37,345 nucleotides of DNA, taken from contig CACWLD010000011.1 of the NCBI GenBank assembly GCA_902761655.1, positions 35,600-72,944 of the forward strand, given 5' to 3'. The notes beneath the pieces were generated by a model that saw nothing but the letters and a program-made list of their open reading frames with translations, was not told the origin of the DNA and made no database searches. This stretch comes from an uncultured Bacteroidia bacterium (lineage in GTDB: Bacteria > Bacteroidota > Bacteroidia > Bacteroidales > UBA932). Shown in pieces: positions 8,256-15,429 of the stretch; positions within the stretch are counted from its first letter, which is position 1, and each line of letters starts with the position of its first letter. The translations under genes were made by a program, and so were the position numbers.

Positions 8256-8754
8256 ACTGCCCCTAATAGCCTTTATTGCGGCTTGCGCGCTCTGCGTAAG
8301 CGCCTGCGGCATATATTCCTTTTCCGGAACCTCCATCCAGCCGGACGTGAACACCATTGCCATAGACTTCTTCGAGTACACCGCAACCAAGGTGAACCCA
8401 AGCCTGAGCAACGACATCACCGAAGCCCTGCGCGAGCAGTTCCGCAAGATGACAAAGCTGGAGCAGGTGGAAATTGACGGAGACCTGCACATAGAAGGCA
8501 CCATAACCGGATACGATGTTTCCGCCACCGCCGTCACGGCAAACGAGGTCGCTTCCCAGAACCGCCTCACGGTTTCCGCCAAGATTGTGTTCACCAACCG
8601 CCTCCACGAGGAGGACAACCTTGAAAAGAGTTTCTCTCAATATGCCGATTTCCCTTCCACCCAGTCCCTTGACGCCGTGGAAAACACCCTTTGCAAGGAA
8701 ATCATAGACAAACTGGTAGAAGACATTTTCAACGCAACAGTAGCTCAATGGTAG
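8248..8754 (+). CDS. LptE-like outer-membrane lipoprotein
   Basis: A 168-residue lipoprotein with lipobox CVSAC (Cys20) followed by GIYSFSGTSI, the typical beginning of Bacteroidota LptE-family (DUF4136/LptE-like) proteins. LptE plugs the LptD channel that places lipopolysaccharide in the outer membrane. The middle has the expected ITEALREQF and GTITGYDVSA strands. The gene overlaps the activator by 8 bp and the next gene by 7 bp, so translation of the three is probably coupled. The family call rests on N-terminal pattern, length and context; function in this lineage is inferred. Confidence 0.8.
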   Translation: MSKLPLIAFIAACALCVSACGIYSFSGTSIQPDVNTIAIDFFEYTATKVNPSLSNDITEALREQFRKMTKLEQVEIDGDLHIEGTITGYDVSATAVTANEVASQNRLTVSAKIVFTNRLHEEDNLEKSFSQYADFPSTQSLDAVENTLCKEIIDKLVEDIFNATVAQW

Positions 8755-9263
8755 ACCTGGACAAAATGCCTCTGGACGAACTCTCCGCCCTGGTTACCCG
8801 GTATCCGTGGTTTGGCGCGGCGCGAAAGGCCCTGTGCTGCCGCACGGGCCAGTTCGCTGACGCAGCCCTCTACGTCTTCGACCGTGGAATACTGGCAAAA
8901 GCGGCCGCGGAGGCGGGCGTATCGGCGCAGAGCGTAAAGGAATATGTGCGCAAGGCGCCAATGGAGCAGAAGGTGGTTGTGATTGGCGGGGATTATTTCT
9001 CCCAGGACGCGTATGACTCCGTGCGCTCCGCGCAGGAGGCTCCGGCTGCGCCGGTCGCAAAGAAGAAAGATCCTTCGGCTGCGCCTCAGGCTATGCCGCT
9101 GGATGACGTGTATATTACGGAAACGCTGGCGGAAATATATGCCCAACAGGGGTATTTGGAGCAGGCAAAGAACATTTATTCCAAACTAATCTTGCGTTAT
9201 CCAGAAAAAAGTGCTTACTTTGCAACCCTTATCGAAAAACTGAATAATATTAATAATCAATAA
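8748..9263 (+). CDS. Conserved TPR-like protein between lptE and secG
   Basis: A 171-residue cytoplasmic protein with no known function. The start is set at ATG 8748 (MVDLDKMPLDEL), which overlaps the lptE stop by 7 bp. An upstream in-frame start lies inside lptE and looks wrong. The N-terminal half is helical (LVTRYPWFGAARKALCC), a Pro/Ala-rich linker follows near 100-120, and the C-terminus resembles one TPR unit (ETLAEIYAQQGYLEQAKNIYSKLILRYPEK). I recall the same small gene next to secG in other Bacteroidales. It ends 2 bp before secG. Confidence 0.75.
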   Translation: MVDLDKMPLDELSALVTRYPWFGAARKALCCRTGQFADAALYVFDRGILAKAAAEAGVSAQSVKEYVRKAPMEQKVVVIGGDYFSQDAYDSVRSAQEAPAAPVAKKKDPSAAPQAMPLDDVYITETLAEIYAQQGYLEQAKNIYSKLILRYPEKSAYFATLIEKLNNINNQ

Positions 9264-9265
9264 CT

Positions 9266-9625
9266 ATGAACGCTATATTCACAATTCTTGTCGTTCTCAT
9301 TATAATTGCGGCAGTTTTGCTGACTCTTGTGGTTCTTCTCCAGAACGGTAAAGGAGAGGGCATGGCTTCCAACTTCGTAGCCGGCAACCAGGCTTTCGGT
9401 GTTAGGCAGACAGCCGACATCCTTGAGAAAGTTACCTGGATCCTGGTATCCTTCATCCTTGTAGTTTCCGTCATCTCTTCCTTCACCCTTGGAACAAGCG
9501 GAAAGGACGTTGACGTTACCAACAGGATTGAGAACACCACCACTCAGGAAGCTCCTGCATTCCCTTCACCTACCGACGCACAGGCACCTGCAGCACCCGC
9601 TCAGGAGGCTCCTGCAGGCGAGTAA
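9266..9625 (+). CDS. secG: Preprotein translocase subunit SecG
   Basis: SecG is the small accessory subunit of the SecYEG channel. The 119-residue protein has two membrane helices (about residues 3-25 and 55-76). The typical loop QNGKGEGMASNFVAGNQAFGVRQTADILEKVTW lies between them. A Pro/Ala/Glu-rich, probably disordered tail follows. It is the last gene of the activator-lptE-TPR-secG run and is followed by a strong terminator. The motif match makes the call firm. Confidence 0.94.
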   Translation: MNAIFTILVVLIIIAAVLLTLVVLLQNGKGEGMASNFVAGNQAFGVRQTADILEKVTWILVSFILVVSVISSFTLGTSGKDVDVTNRIENTTTQEAPAFPSPTDAQAPAAPAQEAPAGE

Positions 9626-9675
9626 TCTGCCATATTGTCAGTCCGGCAAGGGTCGGAATATAATTTGAGGCTTAT

Positions 9676-9708
9676 CACCTGCCCGAGATTTCGGGCGGGT
9701 GTTTTTTT
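9676..9708 (+). terminator. Terminator after secG
   Basis: CACCTGCCCGA (9676-9686) pairs with TCGGGCGGGTG (9691-9701) with one G-U pair and loop GATT, followed by seven T. It ends only 17 nt before the clpB start codon. Confidence 0.88.
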
Positions 9709-9725
9709 ATTAATTGTAAAACAGT

Positions 9726-11777
9726 ATGGAGAACAAATACGAATTTTTAAGCAAATACGCCATCAATCTCAACGATATGGCAGCAAAGGGTAAACTTGAC
9801 CCTGTGATAGGCCGTGACGATGAAATACGACGGGTCCTCCAGATACTGAGCCGAAGGACCAAGAACAACCCTATCCTGGTGGGAGAGCCGGGTGTGGGCA
9901 AGACTGCGATTTCAGAAGGCATAGCCTTGAAGATAGTGGACGGAAACGTCCCGGAGAACCTGAAATCCCGCAAGGTGTACTCCCTGGATATGGGAGCGCT
10001 GATAGCGGGAGCCAAATATCAGGGAGAATTTGAAGAGAGACTCAAGGGCGTGGTGAAGGAAGTAGTTGAAAGCGATGGGGAGATAATCCTGTTCATAGAC
10101 GAGATCCACACCCTGGTGGGCGCGGGGCGCAGCTCCGGAGCAATGGACGCTTCAAATATTTTGAAGCCGGCCCTTGCGAGGGGCGAACTGCGCACCATAG
10201 GCTCCACCACCCTGGACGAGTTCCAGAAATACTTTGAGACCGACAAGGCCCTGGAGAGGCGTTTCCAGAAGGTGATGGTGGACGAGCCGTCGCCGGCGGA
10301 GTCCATAGCCATCCTGAGGGGCCTGAAGGAGAAATACGAGAACCATCACCGCGTAAAGATAGAGGACGACGCCCTCATTGCTGCGGTGAACCTCTCGCAC
10401 AGGTACATCAACAACCGATTCCTGCCGGACAAGGCCATAGACCTTGTGGACGAGGCGGCTTCCAAACTGCGGCTGGAGATGAACTCCGTGCCGGAGCCCA
10501 TCGACGACCTCAACTCCCGCATACGCCAGCTTGAGATAGAGAAGGAGGCCATCAAGCGCGAAGGCGTCTCCCTCAAGATGGAGAAGATAGAGAGCGAGCT
10601 GGCTGAGCTGAGCGCAAAGCGCGAAGAGCTTATGACGCGATGGAAGAACGAGAAAGGCATCGTGACGGAACTGAACAATCTGCGCCAGCAGATAGAGGAC
10701 TACAAGCGCGACGCGGCAATCGCGGAGCGCGCCGGAGACTACGGCAAGGTAGCCGAGCTCCGCTACGGCAAACTTGCCGGGGCCCAGGCGCGCCTGCAGG
10801 AACTCACCGCAAAGCAGGCAGAGATCAAGGACCCTATCATCACAGAGGCCGTGACCCCGGAAGACATCGCGGAGGTGGTAGCCCGCTGGACGGGCATCCC
10901 CGTAAGCCGTATGCTGGAGAGCGAGAAGGAGAAACTCCTCCGTATGGAAAGCGCGCTGCACAAGAGGGTGGTAGGCCAGGACAAGGCCATCGCGGCAGTG
11001 TCCAACGCCGTGCGCCGCTCCCGTGCTGGCCTTTCCAACGAGAAGAGGCCTATAGGATCTTTCCTGTTCCTGGGTTCAACAGGTGTGGGAAAGACAGAAC
11101 TGGCAAAGGCCCTGGCGGAGTTCCTGTTCAATGACGAGAACCTCATAACCAGGATAGATATGAGCGAATACCAGGAGAGGCACACAGTGAGCAGGCTGGT
11201 TGGAGCGCCTCCGGGATACGTGGGATACGACGAGGGCGGCCAGCTGACCGAGGCCGTAAGGCGCAAGCCTTACTCCGTAGTCCTGCTGGACGAGATTGAG
11301 AAAGCCCATCCGGACGTGTTCAACGTGCTGCTCCAGGTGCTGGACGACGGCCGTCTTACGGACAACAAGGGCCGCACGGTAGATTTCAAGAACACCATCC
11401 TCATTATGACTTCCAACCTCAAGGAAGAGGAGCTGAAGGCTGCAATGAGGCCGGAATTCCTGAACAGGATTGACGAGATTGTCGTATTCGACCAGCTCAC
11501 CAAGGACGACATCAGGGAGATTGTACACATCCAGATGGACCTGCTGCAGAAGAAACTGGAGGACGACAACGTCCAGCTCAGCTACACTCCAGCCTTCGAA
11601 GACTATATGGTAGAGGAAGGCTACAGCCCTGAGTACGGCGCCCGCCCTGTCAAGCGTCTCATCCAGCGCGAGCTGGTTAACAAGCTTGCCAGCGAGATCC
11701 TCCAGGGAAGCATCCGCAAGGATTCCAAGATAACCGCCGATGCCAAAGACGGCAAGGTTATCCTGTCAAATGGATAA
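9726..11777 (+). CDS. clpB: ClpB-type AAA+ disaggregase lacking the N-terminal domain
   Basis: ClpB threads aggregated proteins with the help of DnaK. This 683-residue form begins at the NBD1 entry ([20 protein letters not shown]), while usual ClpB has about 140-150 more N-terminal residues. Since a terminator ends 17 nt upstream, the N-domain is truly absent. NBD1 has Walker A GEPGVGKT (53-60) and [13 protein letters not shown] full ClpB-type coiled-coil middle domain follows (about 265-395, ending [20 protein letters not shown]). NBD2 has GSTGVGKT (450-457) and [14 protein letters not shown]. After TSNL the protein goes almost directly to [10 protein letters not shown], about 20-30 residues shorter than usual. 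The M-domain and absence of a ClpP-binding loop argue against ClpA/ClpC. Confidence 0.92.
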   Translation: MENKYEFLSKYAINLNDMAAKGKLDPVIGRDDEIRRVLQILSRRTKNNPILVGEPGVGKTAISEGIALKIVDGNVPENLKSRKVYSLDMGALIAGAKYQGEFEERLKGVVKEVVESDGEIILFIDEIHTLVGAGRSSGAMDASNILKPALARGELRTIGSTTLDEFQKYFETDKALERRFQKVMVDEPSPAESIAILRGLKEKYENHHRVKIEDDALIAAVNLSHRYINNRFLPDKAIDLVDEAASKLRLEMNSVPEPIDDLNSRIRQLEIEKEAIKREGVSLKMEKIESELAELSAKREELMTRWKNEKGIVTELNNLRQQIEDYKRDAAIAERAGDYGKVAELRYGKLAGAQARLQELTAKQAEIKDPIITEAVTPEDIAEVVARWTGIPVSRMLESEKEKLLRMESALHKRVVGQDKAIAAVSNAVRRSRAGLSNEKRPIGSFLFLGSTGVGKTELAKALAEFLFNDENLITRIDMSEYQERHTVSRLVGAPPGYVGYDEGGQLTEAVRRKPYSVVLLDEIEKAHPDVFNVLLQVLDDGRLTDNKGRTVDFKNTILIMTSNLKEEELKAAMRPEFLNRIDEIVVFDQLTKDDIREIVHIQMDLLQKKLEDDNVQLSYTPAFEDYMVEEGYSPEYGARPVKRLIQRELVNKLASEILQGSIRKDSKITADAKDGKVILSNG

Positions 11778-11792
11778 TTGCAGGACTTTGCT

Positions 11793-11800
11793 TATATTTG
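11793..11800 (+). promoter_or_regulatory. -7 box for the steroid-reductase operon
   Basis: TATATTTG lies 16 bp after the clpB stop and 24 bp before ATG 11825. No good -33 box is seen. Its position excludes a start codon at 11798 and supports 11825. Confidence 0.6.
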
Positions 11801-11824
11801 TTATTCAGTAGCAGATATAGGCCA

Positions 11825-12592
11825 ATGAGCATTGCAAACTTCTATACATTCCTGACAATCATGGCCATATGCGCCGTGATTGTCTTTTTTTGTCTCTACT
11901 TTGTAGATGCCGGCTACGGCAAGTTCTACAACAGCAAATGGGGCCCTTCCATAAACAACCGCCTTGGCTGGGTGCTGATGGAAGCCCCTGTCTTTGTCGC
12001 AATGCTCATCCTGTGGCTGTGCTCCAACCGCAGGGGGGATGCCACGCGCCTGGTCTTCCTGCTGCTCTTTGAGCTGCATTACTTCCAGCGCTCCTTCATC
12101 TTCCCCCTGCTCATCCGCGGGGAAAGCCGTATGCCCGTATCCATAATCCTTATGGGCGTGCTCTTCAACACCCTCAACGCTTTTATGCAGGGCGGCTGGC
12201 TGTTCTACGTCTCCCCTGTCGATATGTACCCTCCGGAGTGGCTCCACAGTTTCCCGTTCTTCGCGGGAACCCTGCTGTTCTTTGCCGGAATGTTCATTAA
12301 CATACAGTCCGATTCCATAATCCGCAACCTGCGCCAGCCCGGAGACACGGCCCATTACCTGCCAACCGCCGGGATGTTCCGCTACGTAAGCTCCGCCAAC
12401 TACTTTGGCGAAGTGCTGGAATGGACCGGATTTGCCATACTCACCTGGTCCTGGGCGGGCGCGGTCTTCGCCCTCTGGACCTTCGCCAACCTGGGCCCCC
12501 GCGCCGCACGCATCCACAAGCGCTACCAGCAGGAGTTCCCCACCCAGTTCGATGCCAAGAAAGTTAAACGTATCATACCCCTCTTATACTGA
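11825..12592 (+). CDS. Steroid 5-alpha-reductase family protein (3-oxo-5-alpha-steroid 4-dehydrogenase)
   Basis: A 255-residue membrane protein with strong resemblance to animal SRD5A1/SRD5A2, which reduce the delta-4 double bond of 3-oxo-steroids with NADPH. The likely catalytic pair is kept: Glu53 in MEAPVF and Tyr86 in LHYFQR. Other family landmarks are INIQSDSIIRNLRQPGD, the FRYVSSANYFGEVLEW segment and the C-terminal IIPLLY. About six or seven hydrophobic helices are visible. The start at 11825 is preferred over a TTG at 11798, because a -7 box overlaps the latter. Its TGA overlaps the next ATG by one base. Substrate (bile acid, hormone or other enone) cannot be told from sequence; the gene context supports A-ring reduction of steroids. 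Confidence 0.88.
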   Translation: MSIANFYTFLTIMAICAVIVFFCLYFVDAGYGKFYNSKWGPSINNRLGWVLMEAPVFVAMLILWLCSNRRGDATRLVFLLLFELHYFQRSFIFPLLIRGESRMPVSIILMGVLFNTLNAFMQGGWLFYVSPVDMYPPEWLHSFPFFAGTLLFFAGMFINIQSDSIIRNLRQPGDTAHYLPTAGMFRYVSSANYFGEVLEWTGFAILTWSWAGAVFALWTFANLGPRAARIHKRYQQEFPTQFDAKKVKRIIPLLY

Positions 12593-13824
12593 TGCCTGAA
12601 TCAAAGATATTCACCGAAGCCCACATAGGGCCCGTCACCCTCAAGAACCGCGTCATCCGTTCCGCGGCGTTCGAGAATATGGCCTACGGCAACCGTCCTT
12701 CCAAAGACCTGTTCGACTATCATACGGCCTTGGCGCGCGGCGGAGTGGGAATGACCACCGTGGCCTATGCCGCCGTATGCCAGTCCGGACTGTCCTTTGA
12801 CGGCCAGCTGTGGATGCGCGAGGAGATTGTCCCGGAACTCAAGGAACTCACGGACGCCATCCACTCCTACGGCGCAAAGGCATCCATCCAGCTGGGGCAC
12901 TGCGGCAATATGACGCACAGGGCCACCTGCGGATGTATGCCCGTGGGCGCCTCCGGAGGCTTTAACCTGTACTCCCCCACCTTCGCGCGCTCCCTGCGCA
13001 AAGAGGAGATACTGCAGATAGTGGCGGACTTTGGCAATGCGGTGAACCTGGCGCGCAAGGCCGGCTTTGACTGCGTGGAAGTCCACGCCGGCCACGGCTA
13101 CCTGATCAGCCAGTTCCTGTCGCCATATACAAACAGGCGCAAGGACGAGTTCGGCGGCAGCCTGGAGAACCGGATGCGCTTTATGCGGATGGTGATCAAG
13201 GAAGTGATGAAGGCCGCCGGGGACGATATGGGCGTGGTGGTAAAGGTGAATATGCACGACGGCTTCCGCCGCGGAATGCAGACGGAGGAGTGCCTGGAGG
13301 TGGCAAAGGAGCTGGAGCGGCTGGGCGTCCACGCGCTGGTGCTCACCGCAGGTTTCGTGAGCAAGGCGCCAATGGAGGTAATGCGCGGTGCAATGCCGCT
13401 CAAGACCCTACGCCACTATATGGATTTCAAGAAGTTCTGGTGGCTCAAGGCGGGGCTGGCGCTGGCGGGACGCATCGTCATACCAACAGTGCCATTCAAG
13501 GAAGGATACTTCCTGGACGAGGCCAAATTGTTCCGCGCCAACCTGTCGCTGCCGCTCATCTATGTGGGAGGCCTCATCTCCAAGGAGAAGATGGAGGAGG
13601 TTCTGGACGCCGGCTTCGAAGGCCTGCAGATGGCCCGCGCCCTTGTCCACGACACGGACTTCGTGAACAAGCTCAAGAGCGGAGAAGTCACCTGCAGCGG
13701 GTGCAAGCACTCCAATTACTGCATAGGGCGTATGTATACGCTGGAAATGAAGTGCCATTGCAAGGTGGACAACCTTCCGCGCAGGCTTGAGAGGGAAATT
13801 GCAAAAGCAGAAAAGGAATTATGA
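12592..13824 (+). CDS. Old-Yellow-Enzyme-type NADH:flavin oxidoreductase (BaiCD/BaiH-like N-half)
   Basis: A 410-residue FMN TIM-barrel ene-reductase. Family motifs are QLGHCGN (100-106), the active-site pair in HAGHGYL (His165, His168), FLSPYTNRRKDEFGGS, and the FMN phosphate region YVGGLIS..MARALVHD. Near the C-terminus four cysteines (368, 371, 377, 388) resemble the 4Fe-4S ligands of 2,4-dienoyl-CoA reductase and BaiCD/BaiH, but the spacing is C-x2-C-x5-C-x10-C, not the usual C-x2-C-x3-C-x11-C. The C-terminal FAD/NAD(P) domain of those enzymes is missing, so the electron donor is unclear. Placed between a 5-alpha-reductase and two SDRs, it is a candidate delta-4 or delta-1 3-oxo-steroid (5-beta) reductase. 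Other enone substrates are possible. Confidence 0.88.
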   Translation: MPESKIFTEAHIGPVTLKNRVIRSAAFENMAYGNRPSKDLFDYHTALARGGVGMTTVAYAAVCQSGLSFDGQLWMREEIVPELKELTDAIHSYGAKASIQLGHCGNMTHRATCGCMPVGASGGFNLYSPTFARSLRKEEILQIVADFGNAVNLARKAGFDCVEVHAGHGYLISQFLSPYTNRRKDEFGGSLENRMRFMRMVIKEVMKAAGDDMGVVVKVNMHDGFRRGMQTEECLEVAKELERLGVHALVLTAGFVSKAPMEVMRGAMPLKTLRHYMDFKKFWWLKAGLALAGRIVIPTVPFKEGYFLDEAKLFRANLSLPLIYVGGLISKEKMEEVLDAGFEGLQMARALVHDTDFVNKLKSGEVTCSGCKHSNYCIGRMYTLEMKCHCKVDNLPRRLEREIAKAEKEL

Positions 13825-14588
13825 CGGCTCTGATTACCGGAGGAAGTTCCGGAATGGGACTGGAATACGCACGGCAGCTGGCCGCCAGGGGTTGCGAACT
13901 TGTCATTGTGAGCAACCGCCAGGAGGAGTTGCAAGCCGCGGCGGACAAGGTTCGCGCAGATTACGGCGTGAGCGTAGTGCCCTGTTTCCTGGACCTGAGC
14001 AATTGGGATGCAGCGGACCAGTTGTATGATTTCTGCACCCAAAAGGGCCTTTATGTGGACATCCTGGTGCTGAACGCCGGGTTCTTTTTCTTCAAGGAAC
14101 TGCAGGCGGAGGACTGCGGCCTGGCCAGCTCAATGATAGGGCTCCACGTGAACACCACCACCCGTATGTGCCTGCTGTTCGGCAACGATATGAAGAAGGC
14201 CGGCAAAGGCAACATAATAATAATGTCATCTATGGCCGCGGATATTCCGGCCCCGGGCATAACGATATATTCAGCCACAAAGTCCTACCTCAAGAGCTTC
14301 GGCAAATCCCTGTATTACGAGATGAAGCCCTACGGCGTATGCGTAACCACCGTCCTGCCCGCCGCCATAGCAACCCCTTTGTACCGGCTGAGCGATAAAT
14401 TGATGGACCTTGGGGTGAAGACAAGAGTTATCCGCACACCGCAGTCTCTGGTCCGCAGGGCGCTCAAGGGAATGGACAGGGGCCGCAAAAGGGTTAAACC
14501 CGGCCTTATGAACGTCCTTCTGCCGGGCCTGATAGCCATCCTGCCGGACGGCCTGATAAACGTACTCTGGAGAAAATGGAAGAGATAA
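13821..14588 (+). CDS. Short-chain dehydrogenase/reductase, candidate hydroxysteroid dehydrogenase
   Basis: A 255-residue classical SDR. The nucleotide site is TGGSSGMG (6-13) and the structural motif NAG is in LNAGFFF. The catalytic residues are Ser137, Tyr150 and Lys154 (MSSMAADIPAPGITIYSATK). The helix after Lys (SYLKSFGKSLYYEMKPYGV) and the C-terminal extension resemble the 17-beta-HSD type 3/12 branch, which act on 3-keto-acyl or steroid ketones. It begins inside the stop of the flavin reductase (ATGA, 4-bp overlap) and ends inside the next gene. In this operon a 3-beta- or 3-alpha-hydroxysteroid dehydrogenase is the simplest role, but that is inference from context. Confidence 0.85.
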   Translation: MTALITGGSSGMGLEYARQLAARGCELVIVSNRQEELQAAADKVRADYGVSVVPCFLDLSNWDAADQLYDFCTQKGLYVDILVLNAGFFFFKELQAEDCGLASSMIGLHVNTTTRMCLLFGNDMKKAGKGNIIIMSSMAADIPAPGITIYSATKSYLKSFGKSLYYEMKPYGVCVTTVLPAAIATPLYRLSDKLMDLGVKTRVIRTPQSLVRRALKGMDRGRKRVKPGLMNVLLPGLIAILPDGLINVLWRKWKR

Positions 14589-15391
14589 TCCCCGGCAGCA
14601 TAATAGTGACCGGAGCAAGCGGAAGTATGGGCAAGGCAGCCGTGGAAGCGCTGGCCCGTAAGGGCCGAAGCGTGACAATGGCCTGCCGCAACCTGGAGAA
14701 AGGAGAAGCCGCGCGCCGCGATGTCCTGGCCAAGGTGCCTGGCGCAGCCATCAGGCTGCTGCCCCTTGACCTTGGCTCGCTTCGCTCCGTGCGCGCTTTC
14801 GCTGCCGCAGTTGCTGGCAGCGCCCCTTCGGGGCTGCTGAACAACGCCGGCACAATGCCGCCCCGCTTCTCGCTCACTGAAGACGGTCTGGAGCAGACCG
14901 TTGCCGTGAACTACGCGGGGCCCTACCTGCTCACCCGCCTCCTGCTTGACAGCTTCGCCCCCAGCGCAAGCATAGTCAACGTCGTCTCCCTCACCGTCAG
15001 ATACGCCCGCATAGACCGCGGCCTGTTGGAGAAAGGCCCTGAGGATTTCCACCAGCTGCGCACCTACGCCACCTCCAAACTGGCCCTGATGCTGTTCAGC
15101 ATAGAACTGGCAAGACGCACTTCCCTGCGCGTGAATATGTCCGACCCTGGAATAGTGAATTCCAATATGATAGACCTCGGCCGCTGGTTCGACCCCCTGG
15201 CTGACGCCCTGTTCAAGCCGCTCTGCAAGCGGCCGGAACAAGGCATCGCCCCCGCAATTTCCGCCCTGGAGAGCCCCCAGACAATGAAACTGTTCAAAAG
15301 GGACAAGTGCCTGGACATCCCCGCGCGCTTCCTGGACAATCCTTTGGCGGGGTATTTGTGGGAAGAGACCGCCCGTAGGACAGGTTTATAA
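14576..15391 (+). CDS. Short-chain dehydrogenase/reductase, retinol-dehydrogenase-like
   Basis: A 271-residue SDR overlapping the previous gene by 13 bp. It has TGASGSMG (12-19), LLNNAGTM, Ser138 and the active-site YATSK (Tyr164, Lys168). The Ser-Tyr spacing of 26 residues and the context FHQLRTYATSKLALMLFSIELARR resemble retinol dehydrogenases and WWOX, which also handle steroid alcohols. It is the last gene of the four-gene run; a new -7 box follows before the S41 peptidase. Two SDRs in one operon suggest two oxidation or reduction steps at different positions or of opposite stereochemistry. The substrate is not visible in the sequence. Confidence 0.84.
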   Translation: MEEIIPGSIIVTGASGSMGKAAVEALARKGRSVTMACRNLEKGEAARRDVLAKVPGAAIRLLPLDLGSLRSVRAFAAAVAGSAPSGLLNNAGTMPPRFSLTEDGLEQTVAVNYAGPYLLTRLLLDSFAPSASIVNVVSLTVRYARIDRGLLEKGPEDFHQLRTYATSKLALMLFSIELARRTSLRVNMSDPGIVNSNMIDLGRWFDPLADALFKPLCKRPEQGIAPAISALESPQTMKLFKRDKCLDIPARFLDNPLAGYLWEETARRTGL

Positions 15392-15399
15392 TTATTTAC

Positions 15400-15407
15400 T
15401 ATCTTTG
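15400..15407 (+). promoter_or_regulatory. -7 box for the S41 peptidase gene
   Basis: TATCTTTG (TAnnTTTG) lies 22 bp before the ATG at 15430. No clear -33 box is seen. Confidence 0.55.
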
Positions 15408-15429
15408 CATCCTACACAATTAATGAATT

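Noticed and set aside
8691-8747. An upstream start for the TPR-like protein
   Set aside because: It lies within lptE and adds residues of no recognisable type. ATG 8748 gives the normal short overlap with lptE.
9726-11777. ClpA or ClpC instead of ClpB
   Set aside because: The long coiled-coil middle domain and the [20 protein letters not shown] junction are of ClpB type, and no ClpP-binding loop motif is seen.
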